NCBI RefSeq assembly: GCF_014490035.1 | Contig: NZ_CP061008.1 | Location: 2,418,001 to 2,482,000, forward strand | Origin: Achromobacter xylosoxidans | GTDB lineage: Bacteria > Pseudomonadota > Gammaproteobacteria > Burkholderiales > Burkholderiaceae_B | DNA: 64,000 bases | Direction of reading: 5' to 3' | In this document: piece by piece, positions 48,787-57,907 of the stretch | How positions within the stretch are numbered: position 1 is the stretch's first letter | Layout of the letters: every line of letters starts with the position of its first letter | Program-made: the position numbers and the translations under genes | Notes under the pieces: generated by a model | What the model was told of the DNA's origin: nothing | Databases searched by the model: none | Seen by the model: only the letters and a program-made list of their open reading frames with translations

Positions 48787-51483
48787 CTACAGCAGACCGG
48801 CTTCGCGCGCCAGGGCCACGGCGCGGGTGCGGCTGTCGGCGCACAGTTTTACGTTCAGGTTGCGCAGATGGGTGCGCACGGTGCTTTCGGACACGAACAG
48901 GCGCTGGGCGATGGCGTTGTTGGAATGGCCGTCCGCAACCAGGCGCAGCACGTTCAGTTCCTTGGCTGTCAAAGCCTCGGCCGGCGCGCGCTCGGCGGCT
49001 GGCGTGGCCGGGCTGGAGTCCGCGGGCATCCCGGCATGGCGTTGGAAGCGGTTGAGCCAGGCTTGGGCCGACGCGCAGCCATTCAACCATGCGCAGCCGT
49101 CTGTCGACGAAAAGAAGCGCGGCAGCAGCGAGAGAAAGGCGCCGCCTTCGTCAGCCAGTACGCGGCATAGCCCCTCGGCCTGCGCGGTGTCCAGCAAGGT
49201 TGCCAACTGCTGGTGGGCCTGCGCCTCTTCGCCTGCGCGCGCCAGGGCGACGGCGCGGAACATTTGCAATTTGTAGGCGCGCCGGATGCGGCGGGACGAT
49301 ACGGCGCACGCAATGTCGGCATCCAGCTGGCGCAACGCATCCTCGGGCTTGCCCGTGTAGGACTGCACGCGCAGCATCCCCAGCCGCGGGTACAGCAAGT
49401 CGTTGGAGGGCAGGCGCAGTGTTTCGATGCGAGCCCACAGATCGTTGTCTTCCGCGCGTTTGAGCTCGTCCTGCGCGGCCTGCGGATGTCCTTGCAGCAG
49501 CAGCACGCGCGCGCGCTCCACGCGCGCGCTGCCGGCGATCCGGGGCAGGCGGCGCTGATGGCCGAGGTATTCCAGTTCGCCCAGCAGATAGAAGGTCTGC
49601 ACGATGTCGCCCGACAGAAATGCGATGCGCGCCAGCATCACATAGCCGAGTATCAAGTGGTCCGGGTGTCCCGTGTCCCGCCCAAGAGGCACGTAGACGC
49701 GCAACAGCCGGGCGGCCTGCTCCAGATCGCCGGCTTCGTAAACCCCGGCCGCGTACAGCACGCCGGCCCAGGCGTTGCCGTTGGCCTGGCCGTACGCGCC
49801 CTTGCGGGTGGCGTGGACGGCCATGCGGAAATGCGCGCCAGCCTGGCGCATGCGCCCCTCCTGCAGATCGATGATGCCTTCCACCGCTTCGGAGTACATC
49901 TGATTGAAAGCGCTGGCGGCCAGGCTCTGCGCGCGGCGGGCGGCGTCCAGCAGCCGTTGCGCTTCCTGGTAGCGGCCAAGCACGGCGGCGACGTTGGCCA
50001 TGGCGTTGGCCAGGGCGGTTGCCGCGAAGGTGGACGCGTTCGCCGCCGCGGCGATGCCAGGCATGCCTAGCGCGTAGGCCTCTTCGTGGCGGTCGGTCAT
50101 GGAGAGCAGCAAGGGCCGCAGCGCCTGCACGTGCGCGCGGACGTCGGGATCGGGGCTGCGGGCCAGTCTCAACTCGTCCAGCTGCAACGATGCCTCGCTG
50201 GCGCCCCGGGTAAAACAGGTTGCCCATACCTGCACCGCCTGCAGGGCCGGGCGGCGGGCCAGGACGGCCGCAGGCAACTGCGCGAACCAGCGGGAGAGCA
50301 GCCGCATGCGCCCCTCGGCCAGCAACGCTTCCGCGTTTGTACCCAGCAAAGCGAGGGCGTGCTCGAAGTCGCCGCCTTCGATGGCGTGATCGATGGCAGG
50401 AACGGGACGGCCTTGCTCGGCGTACCAGCGGGACGCCGCCAGATGCAGCGCGGGGATGTCCGCTGGATCCTGCTGCCGCAGTGTGGATTGCAGATGGCTC
50501 GCGAACAGGCCGTGGTAGCGGTATTGAGCCGCGTCCGCGGAGGAGCGCGACAGCAGGACCTGCCCGTCCTCGAGTTCGCGCAGGATGCGACCGCAGTCCA
50601 GGTCCGGCAGCAACGCTTGGCATAGCGCCGCGTTCAGTTGCTTCAGGATGCTGGTACGCAGCAGAAAGCGCCGCAACTCGGGCGTCTGTCCGGCAAGAAC
50701 ATCCTGGGCCAGATAGTCGGAGACGGACTGGTCGCTGCCCGAAAAGCGTTCGATGAACGCCGCGGCGGAGTCCTGCCGCGCCAGCGAGGCGCAGGCCAGC
50801 CAGAGCGCGGCGATCCAGCCTTCGGTCTTGTGGTGAAGCTGGCCGATTTCGGCGCGTGTGACCACAGGGTTGCGCCGGGCAAAGAACAGGGTGGTCTCCT
50901 CCAGCGAAAAGCAGAGCTGGGCAGCGTCGATTTCGAGCAGCCGGCCGTCGGCCCGCAAGCGTCCCAGTTCCAGGCCGGTGGCATGGCGCGAGCCGATCAG
51001 CAGCCGGCCCTGCGGCGGCAGGCGGTTGATCAGGTTCTGCACGAAGTCCAGCACGCCTGGCGCGACGATGGCCTCGAACTCGTCCAGCACCAGCGCAAAG
51101 GGAGCGGTCTGTGTGGCGATGGCTTCGATGAGGGCGAGCGCCAGCGCGTCGTCGGCCTCCAGGTCGGCCAGCGCCCCGGGCGGCGCGGCCAGGGGCTCCA
51201 GCGCGGCGGTCAGGCATCGCAGAAAGCGCGGCAGATCGTTATCGCCGCGGTCCAGCGTCAGCCAGGCGCCGTGCACGGATTGCGCGCTCAACCGGGTCTG
51301 GCACTGAGCCAGCAGCGTGGTCTTGCCGTAGCCGGCGGGGCCGCGCGCGAGGACGACCCTGGGGCTGCCGGGCGCGCAGATTTGCGCGCACAGCGATACA
51401 CGCGGGATATGGTCGGGGTGGGCAGCGGGGACGCCGAGCTTGCCGCTGGCCAGCGCATGTCCGGGCGAAAACATAGGGCGCAT
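48787..51483 (-). CDS. LAL/MalT-family LuxR-type ATP-dependent regulator
   Basis: An 898-residue large ATP-binding LuxR regulator. The Walker A motif GPAGYGKTTLLAQ is at residues 48-60, with a LTLDRGDNDLPRFLR segment characteristic of MalT. A long TPR-like helical region fills the middle (about 300-800). The C-terminal LuxR HTH is LTAKELNVLRLVADGHSNNAIAQRLFVSESTVRTHLRNL, given here in outline (residues about 830-870). The length matches MalT, AcoK and AlkS (about 880-900). It is divergent from the SBP-ADH-ALDH operon, whose activator it probably is. Start uncertain (51483 or 51474). Confidence 0.9.
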   Translation of the reverse strand: MRPMFSPGHALASGKLGVPAAHPDHIPRVSLCAQICAPGSPRVVLARGPAGYGKTTLLAQCQTRLSAQSVHGAWLTLDRGDNDLPRFLRCLTAALEPLAAPPGALADLEADDALALALIEAIATQTAPFALVLDEFEAIVAPGVLDFVQNLINRLPPQGRLLIGSRHATGLELGRLRADGRLLEIDAAQLCFSLEETTLFFARRNPVVTRAEIGQLHHKTEGWIAALWLACASLARQDSAAAFIERFSGSDQSVSDYLAQDVLAGQTPELRRFLLRTSILKQLNAALCQALLPDLDCGRILRELEDGQVLLSRSSADAAQYRYHGLFASHLQSTLRQQDPADIPALHLAASRWYAEQGRPVPAIDHAIEGGDFEHALALLGTNAEALLAEGRMRLLSRWFAQLPAAVLARRPALQAVQVWATCFTRGASEASLQLDELRLARSPDPDVRAHVQALRPLLLSMTDRHEEAYALGMPGIAAAANASTFAATALANAMANVAAVLGRYQEAQRLLDAARRAQSLAASAFNQMYSEAVEGIIDLQEGRMRQAGAHFRMAVHATRKGAYGQANGNAWAGVLYAAGVYEAGDLEQAARLLRVYVPLGRDTGHPDHLILGYVMLARIAFLSGDIVQTFYLLGELEYLGHQRRLPRIAGSARVERARVLLLQGHPQAAQDELKRAEDNDLWARIETLRLPSNDLLYPRLGMLRVQSYTGKPEDALRQLDADIACAVSSRRIRRAYKLQMFRAVALARAGEEAQAHQQLATLLDTAQAEGLCRVLADEGGAFLSLLPRFFSSTDGCAWLNGCASAQAWLNRFQRHAGMPADSSPATPAAERAPAEALTAKELNVLRLVADGHSNNAIAQRLFVSESTVRTHLRNLNVKLCADSRTRAVALAREAGLL

Positions 51484-51664
51484 GATCTGCCTGTTGGGTG
51501 AGGAACGATTGCGCGCCGCCGGCTCGGGGAAACCCGCAAGCAACACGAAAATCGTCGCTTTGGACGAAGCTGAAAAATGCGTGCCTACGATACAAAAGGA
51601 CTCGTGCCGGGGCAATAGGCCAGTTGCTGCGCAAATGGCGTTTACTCATAACGGAGACATATCG

Positions 51665-52888
51665 ATGGCAATCGTGAAAACGGTGTACGCGTTGGCGGGC
51701 GCCGCACTCGTTGCAGCAGGCGTGCAAGCGCAGCCTGCCGGCGGCCCAGTGAAGATCGGCGTCATGGCGGACATGAGCTCGGCGTACTCCGACATCGGCG
51801 GCAAGGGGCTGGTGGAGGCCGCGCGCATGGCCGTGCAGGATTTCGGCGGCAGCGTGTTGGGCCAGCCGGTCGAACTGGTGTACACCGATGGCCAGAACAA
51901 GGTCGACGTCGCCAGCGCGGCGGCGCGGCGCTGGTTCGACCAGGATGGCGTGGACATGGTCACCGATCTGCCCACGTCGGCGCTGGCGCTGGCCATCAGC
52001 GAACTCGGCCGCGAGAAGAAAAGGATCGTCATGGTGACGAGCGCGTCGACGTCGGAGCTGACCGCCAAGGCGTGCTCGCCCTATACCGTCCACTGGACCT
52101 ACGATACCTACGCGCTGGCCAACGGTACGGGCGCGGCGGTGTCCGCGCAGGGCGGCAAGAAATGGTATTTCATGACCGCGGATTACTCGTTCGGCTACGC
52201 GCTGCAGGCCGATGCCTCCGCGGTCATCGAGAAGAACGGCGGCAAGGTGCTGGGGGCGGTGCGGTCGCCCCTGAATACGCCGGACTTCAGTTCCTATCTG
52301 TTGCAGGCGCAGGCTTCCAAAGCGGGCATCATCGGCCTGGCGCTGGGCGGCAACGACGTCATCAGCGCGATCAAGCAGGCGGCGGACTTCGGCATTGGCC
52401 GGCCGGGCGGCCAGCAGAAGCTGGTGGCGCTGCTGGCGTTCCTGTCGGACGTGAAGTCCATCGGGCTGCCCTTGGGCCAGGGGCTGCTGTTGACCGAGGC
52501 GTTCTACTGGGACCAGAACGACGCCACGCGGGCCTGGTCGCAACGCTTCCAGGACAAGGTCGGACGCAAGCCGACCATGACCCAGGCCGGCACCTACGGC
52601 GCGGTGCTGCATTACTTGAACGCGGTCAAGGCGGCCGGCACCAAGGACGCCGACGCCGTCATGGCCAAGATGCGGGAGACGCCCATCAACGACTTCATGA
52701 CGCGCAACGGACGGTTGCGCGCGGACGGGCGGGTGGTGCGCGACATGTACCTATTCGAAGTGAAGAAGCCGGAGGAATCCCGCAGCGAGTGGGATCTGTA
52801 TAAGCAGGTTGCGGTCATCCCGGGCGACGTCGCATTCCGGCCAGAGGACCGCGGCGGCTGCCCCTTGATCAAGCAGGTGATGCGATGA
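51665..52888 (+). CDS. Leu/Ile/Val-type ABC substrate-binding protein (orphan)
   Basis: A 407-residue periplasmic binding protein of the type I LivJ/AmiC-like family. Signal peptide residues 1-22 (ending GVQAQP), then VKIGVMADMSSAYSDIGGKG, VDMVTDLPTSALALAISEL, KKWYFMTADYSFGYALQAD, and AGTYGAVLHYLNAVKAAGT. GGAG precedes ATG 51665. No permease or ATPase gene is present in the window, so it either borrows a distant transporter or acts as a sensor. Its stop overlaps the ADH start (ATGA), a strong sign of one operon. Confidence 0.9.
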   Translation: MAIVKTVYALAGAALVAAGVQAQPAGGPVKIGVMADMSSAYSDIGGKGLVEAARMAVQDFGGSVLGQPVELVYTDGQNKVDVASAAARRWFDQDGVDMVTDLPTSALALAISELGREKKRIVMVTSASTSELTAKACSPYTVHWTYDTYALANGTGAAVSAQGGKKWYFMTADYSFGYALQADASAVIEKNGGKVLGAVRSPLNTPDFSSYLLQAQASKAGIIGLALGGNDVISAIKQAADFGIGRPGGQQKLVALLAFLSDVKSIGLPLGQGLLLTEAFYWDQNDATRAWSQRFQDKVGRKPTMTQAGTYGAVLHYLNAVKAAGTKDADAVMAKMRETPINDFMTRNGRLRADGRVVRDMYLFEVKKPEESRSEWDLYKQVAVIPGDVAFRPEDRGGCPLIKQVMR

Positions 52889-53961
52889 TCAGCTACGACG
52901 TAACCGCCTTTGGCCAGCCGCTGGTCCCGATCGAGCGCCCGGCGCCCGAACCGCGGGGAGCGCAGGTATTGCTGAGGGTGCTTGCCGCGGGCGTGTGCCA
53001 CACCGACGTGCATACGTGGGAGGGCTACTACGACCTGGGCGGCGACAAGCGCCTGCGCGTGGAGCAGCGCGGCGTCACGCTGCCGTTGACCCTGGGCCAT
53101 GAGACGGCAGGCGTGGTGGTCGCCGCCGGGCCAGACGCGAATGGGGTGACCACGGGACAGCGCTATCTGGTGTATCCGTGGATCGGTTGCGGCGACTGCA
53201 AGGTCTGCCGGCGCGGGCGCGAAAACCTGTGCGCCGCGCCGCGCTTCCTGGGGATCTTCCGGCCGGGCGGCTATAGCGACCACATCCTGGTGCCGGACGC
53301 CCGCTACCTGATCGAAATCGGCGACCTGCGGCCCGAGCAGGCCGCGCCTTACGCATGTTCGGGCCTGACGTCCTATAGCGCCATCCGCAAGATTGCGCCG
53401 GAGGTGCTGCAGGCGGAGGCGGTCGTGGTGGTCGGCGCAGGCGGCCTGGGCCTCATGTGCGTGAGCTTGCTGCGCGCCTTGGGATGCCCGCGGGTGATCG
53501 TGCTGGAACCCGATGGCGCGCGCCGGGGCGCCGCGCTGGCCGCTGGCGCCAGCCTGGCCGTGGACGCGCACGCCGCCAGCGCGCTGGACGAGGTTCGGCG
53601 CGCCGCGGGCGAGGTCTGGGCGGTGATCGATTGCGTGGGCGCGGCAAGCACGGTGAAGCAGGGCATGGATCTGCTGGCCAAGGGCGGGCAATTGATCCTG
53701 ATCGGGCTGTTCGGCGGAGAGTTGCCGCTGTCGACGGCCTTGGTGCCCATGCGCGCCATCAGCATCGAAGGATCCTACATCGGCACGCTGGCCGAACTGC
53801 AGCAACTCATGGCCTTGGTGCGGGAGCGTGGGCCGCGCGCCATTCCGATTTCCTGCCGCTGCCTGCAGGAGGCTCAGGCAGCGCTTCTCGATCTGGCGGC
53901 CGGCCGCGTGGTGGGGCGCCAGGTCCTCTGTCCCGATCAACCCAACGCGAAACAGGCATAG
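52885..53961 (+). CDS. Zinc-dependent alcohol dehydrogenase
   Basis: A 358-residue medium-chain dehydrogenase. Catalytic zinc ligands Cys38 (GVCHTD) and His72-Glu73 (GHETAG). The structural zinc lobe has Cys102, Cys105, Cys108 and Cys116 in the segment starting GCGDCKVC. The NAD motif VVVGAGGLGLMCV lies at about 175-187. Start codon ATG 52885 overlaps the previous stop by four bases, and an ALDH follows after four bases. An alcohol is therefore probably oxidised to an aldehyde and then an acid; substrate unknown. Confidence 0.93.
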   Translation: MISYDVTAFGQPLVPIERPAPEPRGAQVLLRVLAAGVCHTDVHTWEGYYDLGGDKRLRVEQRGVTLPLTLGHETAGVVVAAGPDANGVTTGQRYLVYPWIGCGDCKVCRRGRENLCAAPRFLGIFRPGGYSDHILVPDARYLIEIGDLRPEQAAPYACSGLTSYSAIRKIAPEVLQAEAVVVVGAGGLGLMCVSLLRALGCPRVIVLEPDGARRGAALAAGASLAVDAHAASALDEVRRAAGEVWAVIDCVGAASTVKQGMDLLAKGGQLILIGLFGGELPLSTALVPMRAISIEGSYIGTLAELQQLMALVRERGPRAIPISCRCLQEAQAALLDLAAGRVVGRQVLCPDQPNAKQA

Positions 53962-53965
53962 AACC

Positions 53966-55399
53966 ATGCAGCTGAATCTGGATTCCGGCTATTCCATGAC
54001 GGTGGATGGCCGCGCGGAAACGTCGGTGCAAACCTTCGATGTGCTCAACCCCGCCACGGAGGAACGCATCGCCACCGTGCCGGACGCGTCGCTGGCGCAG
54101 TTGAACGAAGCAGTCGCGGCCGCGAGGCGCGCCTTTGCGCCATGGAGCGAGACGTCCCTGGCACGGCGCCAGGCCGCGCTTCTTGCCATGGCAGACAGGC
54201 TGGAGGAGTACACCGAAGGCTTCATGCGCCTGCTGACGCGCGAGCAGGGCAAGCCCCACGCCGACGCGCGCGCCGAGGTCGGCCGTTGCGTCGCCTGGCT
54301 GCGCGCGACCGCGGCGCGCGATCTGCCTGCGGCGCGGCTGGACGACGGCGCGGGCCGCGTGTTCGAGACGCGCCATGTGCCTATCGGCGTGGTGGCGGCG
54401 ATCGCACCTTGGAATTTTCCGATGACGCTGGCCATCTGGAAGATCGCCCCGGCCTTGCTGGCGGGCAACACCGTCGTGTTGAAGCCGTCGCCGTTCACGC
54501 CGCTGACTTCATTGAAGATGGGCGAGCTGTTTCGCGACCTGCTGCCGCCAGGCGCGCTGAACGTGGTGTGCGGCGGGGACCGGCTGGGACCTTGGCTGAC
54601 CGAGCATCCGGGCATCGACAAGATCGCCTTTACCGGCTCGACCGCGACGGGCAGGCGCGTCATGCAGAGCGCATCCGGCAGGCTCAAACGCATCACGCTG
54701 GAGCTGGGCGGCAACGATGCGGCCATCGTGCTGCCGGATGTGGACGTGCGCGACACGGCCGCCAAGCTGTTCTGGGGAGCATTCCGCAATTCCTCGCAGT
54801 TCTGCCTGGCCACCAAGCGGCTGTATGTGCACGAATCCATCTATGACGAGTTCGCCGCGGCGTTGGTGGAACACGCCAGGGGCGTCGTCATGGGCGATGG
54901 CGCGCAGCCGGGGACCGGTCTGGGGCCGATCCAGAACCGTCCGCAGTACGAGCGGGTCAAGGATCTCATCGCCGACGCGCATCGCAACGGCGTGCGCTTT
55001 CTGGCGGGCGGCGATGTGCCCCAGGGCAAGGGCTATTTCGTGCCGGTCGCCATCCTGGACAATCCGCCGGACGACGCGCGCAGCGTGGTGGAAGAGGCGT
55101 TCGGACCGGTGCTGCCCTTGCTGAAATACCGGGACATCGACGACGTTGTCCAACGCGCCAATGACTCCGACTACGGGCTGGGCGGGTCGGTATGGTCCAA
55201 GGACCTGGCGCTGGCGCGGTCCATCGCGCGGCGCCTGGAAACCGGCACGGTATGGATCAACCATATCCACGCCATGTCGCCGGACGTGCCGTTCGGCGGC
55301 CGCAAGCAGTCGGGCCTGGGCGTGGAGAACGGGTTGGAAGGGCTGCTGGAATACACCAGCGTGCAGACGGTGGCGGTGTTGGCGGACGATGGCGCTTGA
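53966..55399 (+). CDS. Aldehyde dehydrogenase
   Basis: A 477-residue NAD(P)-dependent aldehyde dehydrogenase. The active site is complete: Asn150 (APWNFP), Glu246 (LELGGND) and nucleophile Cys280 (NSSQFCLA, where many members have GQ-C). NAD-binding motif FTGSTATG is at 222-229. The start at 53966 lies four bases after the ADH stop. It completes a two-step alcohol-to-acid oxidation. It converges on the Hsp15-like gene with a 54-bp gap. Confidence 0.93.
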   Translation: MQLNLDSGYSMTVDGRAETSVQTFDVLNPATEERIATVPDASLAQLNEAVAAARRAFAPWSETSLARRQAALLAMADRLEEYTEGFMRLLTREQGKPHADARAEVGRCVAWLRATAARDLPAARLDDGAGRVFETRHVPIGVVAAIAPWNFPMTLAIWKIAPALLAGNTVVLKPSPFTPLTSLKMGELFRDLLPPGALNVVCGGDRLGPWLTEHPGIDKIAFTGSTATGRRVMQSASGRLKRITLELGGNDAAIVLPDVDVRDTAAKLFWGAFRNSSQFCLATKRLYVHESIYDEFAAALVEHARGVVMGDGAQPGTGLGPIQNRPQYERVKDLIADAHRNGVRFLAGGDVPQGKGYFVPVAILDNPPDDARSVVEEAFGPVLPLLKYRDIDDVVQRANDSDYGLGGSVWSKDLALARSIARRLETGTVWINHIHAMSPDVPFGGRKQSGLGVENGLEGLLEYTSVQTVAVLADDGA

Positions 55400-55453
55400 G
55401 CGTTATGGAATGCGGCCGGGACATGCGTAAGCGCCCCGGCGGCCCCGGAGGCT

Positions 55454-55834
55454 CTACTTGCCCCGCATCTGGTCTATCAACCGCCGGTCGCGCTTGGTCG
55501 GGCGTCCGGCTTCTATGCCCAGCGTGGGCTCGGGCGCCAGGCGGCGCATTTCCGCTGCGCGCTCGCGCGCTGCCGCGCTCTCGGGCGTTTCCTCGTATAG
55601 CTGGCGCGCGACGGGGGCGGGGCCGCGCACGCCGCTGATCGCCATCACCCGCACATGCAGCGCCGGGTCTTCCTTGCGCACCGTGACCAGATCGCCTGGC
55701 GCGACTTCGCGCGCGGGCTTGGCGGGCTGGTCGTTCACCAATACCCGGCCCTTGCCGATTTCCTGCACGGCCAGGCTGCGCGTCTTGTAGAAGCGCGCGG
55801 CCCATAGCCACTTGTCTAGCCGGATCTTGTCCAT
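55454..55834 (-). CDS. hslR: S4-domain RNA-binding heat-shock protein Hsp15
   Basis: A 126-residue protein beginning MDKIRLDKWLWAARFYKTRS, the S4 alpha-L RNA-binding motif of Hsp15/HslR, followed by VLVNDQPAKPAREVAPGDLV and a basic C-terminal tail (GRPTKRDRRLIDQ). Hsp15 binds 50S subunits carrying stalled nascent chains. Normal length (about 130). A lone gene between ALDH and the ABC exporter. Confidence 0.93.
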   Translation of the reverse strand: MDKIRLDKWLWAARFYKTRSLAVQEIGKGRVLVNDQPAKPAREVAPGDLVTVRKEDPALHVRVMAISGVRGPAPVARQLYEETPESAAARERAAEMRRLAPEPTLGIEAGRPTKRDRRLIDQMRGK

Positions 55835-55944
55835 GGTTCCTTACCTGCCGGTATTGCTGCTCAGGCGTCCATGATAGCCGCCGTACGCCGCCTTGCCGCG
55901 GCGCGCTGGCTGTCAGATGGCTTTCGATCACCCAGCTGCAACGC

Positions 55945-55959
55945 TTAAGCCTGGCTTAA
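55945..55959. promoter_or_regulatory. 15-nt palindrome upstream of ABC exporter
   Basis: TTAAGCC-T-GGCTTAA, perfect 7-bp arms, about 74 bases before the start codon of the SbmA-like exporter. It is AT-richer than its surroundings. A candidate operator for that gene; the regulator is unknown and not adjacent. Confidence 0.5.
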
Positions 55960-56032
55960 AACGGTCCCCGCGCCGGAACTCGATGCGCGCGTCCCGTCTA
56001 ACCAGAAGCGCGTATCGGAGGGCAATCGACTC

Positions 56033-57889
56033 ATGGACCTGAACTGGCAGCAGCAACTAGCGGAAAGCGGGCTCTGGCTGGCGCGTGCGTTCGGCATTTC
56101 GGCCATCGCGCTGATGCTGGTCGGGGGCCTGCTTGCGCGTTACACGGATTGGGGACGCAAGTTCTGGCGGCTGGCGCGGCCGTATCTCGATCCCAGGCGC
56201 AGCTGGCAGCCCCTGTTGACGCTGGCGCTGCTGTTGTTCCTGGCGATGTTCGCCGTGCGCATGACGGTGCTGTTTTCGTTCTGGTACAACGGCTTCTACA
56301 GCGCGTTGCAGGCGCTGGACCAGAGCGCGTTCTGGCGCTTTTTGGGCATCTTTTCGGTGCTGGCCTGTGTGCACGTGGTGCGTACCCTGGCCGACAGTTA
56401 TGCCGGGCAGGCCTTCGACATCCGCTGGCGCGTGTGGCTCAACGACAGGCTGACCCGCGACTGGCTGGGCGCGGGCGCCTACTACCGCGGCCATTTCGTC
56501 GATGCCCCGGTCGACAACCCCGACCAGCGCATCGAACAGGACATCGCCATGTTCGTGACGGGTTCGCGCACGCTGGCGATCGGCGCGCTGAGCGCGGTCG
56601 TCTCGCTGGTGGCGTTCACGTCCATCCTCTGGGGACTGTCCGGCGCCTTGACGGTGGCGGGGGTGGAGATTCCGCGCGCCATGGTGTTCATGGTGTACCT
56701 GTACGTCATCGTGGCAACGCTGTTCGCGTTCAAGATCGGGCGCCCGCTGATCAAGCTGAATTTCCTGTCCGAGCGCCTGACGGCGAACTTCCGTTACGCG
56801 CTGGTCCGCCTGCGCGAGAACGCCGAGAACGTGGCGTTCTATCAGGGCGAGAACGTCGAGCGCGCCACCTTGTGGACGCGTTTCTCGGCCTACATCGCCA
56901 ACCTGTGGGCGCGCGTGTACCGGGGGCTGAAATTCGACGGCTTCAACCTGTCGGTGAGCCAGGTGGCCGTGGTGTTCCCGTTCATCCTGCAGGCGCCGCG
57001 TTTTTTTAGCGGTGCGATCAAGCTGGGCGACGTGATCCAGACGTCGCAGGCCTTCGGGCAGGTGCAGGATTCCTTGTCGTTCTTCCGCACCTCCTACGAC
57101 ACCTTCGCGCAGTACCGCGCCACGCTGGACCGGCTGAATGGCTTTCTGGACGCCAACGAGGCCGCGCGCGCGCTGCCTGCGGTGCAGACGGAGAGCCTGC
57201 CGGACGGCCTGGATATCGAATCGGTGCAGGTGGCGCGCCCGGACGGCACGGTGCTGCTGCGCGACCTGAACCTGAGCTTGCGGCCGGGCCAGGCGCTACT
57301 GATCAAAGGGCCTTCGGGCAGCGGCAAGACCACCTTGCTGCGCGCGCTGGCGGGCTTGTGGCCCTATGCGCAGGGCTCGGTGCGCCGGCCGCAGGGCGCC
57401 TCCGCCCTGTTCCTGTCGCAGCGGCCCTATCTGCCCCTGGGTGATTTGCGCGGCGCGGTCGCGTATCCGGGGCTGGCACAGCCCGAGGACGATGCGCGCC
57501 TGGCCGACGCCTTGCGGCGGGTCAATCTGGGGCATCTGACCGGGCGCCTGGATGAAGTCGCGGATTGGTCGCGCATGCTTTCCATCGGCGAACAGCAGCG
57601 CGTGGCGTTCGCGCGCGTGCTTTACAACCGGCCCGCCATCGTGTTCCTGGACGAGGCCACGTCCGCTACCGACGAAGGGCTGGAGCATGCGCTGTACAGC
57701 CTGCTGCGCGAGGCGCTGCCGTCATGCATGCTGGTCAGCGTGGGGCATCGCAGCACGCTGGACGTGTTCCATACGCACAGGCTGGACCTGGATGGCGCGG
57801 GGAACTGGCGGGTGGGACCGATGGCGCGGGCGGGCGCTGCAGGTGAGCGCCTGCGCCCGGCGGACGGGCCGCAGCGGGCGGCGGCCTAG
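56033..57889 (+). CDS. SbmA/YddA-like ABC transporter (fused membrane + ATPase)
   Basis: A 618-residue half-transporter of the ABCD/YddA/SbmA-BacA type. Membrane domain residues about 10-330 has the family WYNGFYSALQALDQSAFWRF, DIRWRVWLNDRLTRDWL and DNPDQRIEQDIAMF. ATPase domain residues about 395-590 has Walker A KGPSGSGKTTLLRAL, signature LSIGEQQRVAFARVL (LSIGE instead of LSGGQ, usual in this subfamily), Walker B AIVFLDEATSATDEG and H-loop SVGHRSTLD. The SD is GGAGG. Substrate unknown; relatives move peptides, vitamin B12 or fatty acyl-CoA. Confidence 0.92.
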   Translation: MDLNWQQQLAESGLWLARAFGISAIALMLVGGLLARYTDWGRKFWRLARPYLDPRRSWQPLLTLALLLFLAMFAVRMTVLFSFWYNGFYSALQALDQSAFWRFLGIFSVLACVHVVRTLADSYAGQAFDIRWRVWLNDRLTRDWLGAGAYYRGHFVDAPVDNPDQRIEQDIAMFVTGSRTLAIGALSAVVSLVAFTSILWGLSGALTVAGVEIPRAMVFMVYLYVIVATLFAFKIGRPLIKLNFLSERLTANFRYALVRLRENAENVAFYQGENVERATLWTRFSAYIANLWARVYRGLKFDGFNLSVSQVAVVFPFILQAPRFFSGAIKLGDVIQTSQAFGQVQDSLSFFRTSYDTFAQYRATLDRLNGFLDANEAARALPAVQTESLPDGLDIESVQVARPDGTVLLRDLNLSLRPGQALLIKGPSGSGKTTLLRALAGLWPYAQGSVRRPQGASALFLSQRPYLPLGDLRGAVAYPGLAQPEDDARLADALRRVNLGHLTGRLDEVADWSRMLSIGEQQRVAFARVLYNRPAIVFLDEATSATDEGLEHALYSLLREALPSCMLVSVGHRSTLDVFHTHRLDLDGAGNWRVGPMARAGAAGERLRPADGPQRAAA

Positions 57890-57907
57890 CGCCGTGCCCG
57901 CCGCGAT

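Noticed and set aside
49151..51217. A 688-codon minus-strand frame overlapping the LuxR-type gene
   Set aside because: It is a frame-shifted shadow of the LAL regulator; its product is Arg/Ala/Gly-rich with no recognisable domain, whereas the 898-residue frame has Walker A and LuxR HTH motifs.
51665..52888. A complete branched-chain amino acid ABC transporter
   Set aside because: Only the binding protein is present; the next genes are ADH and ALDH, with no permease or ATPase.
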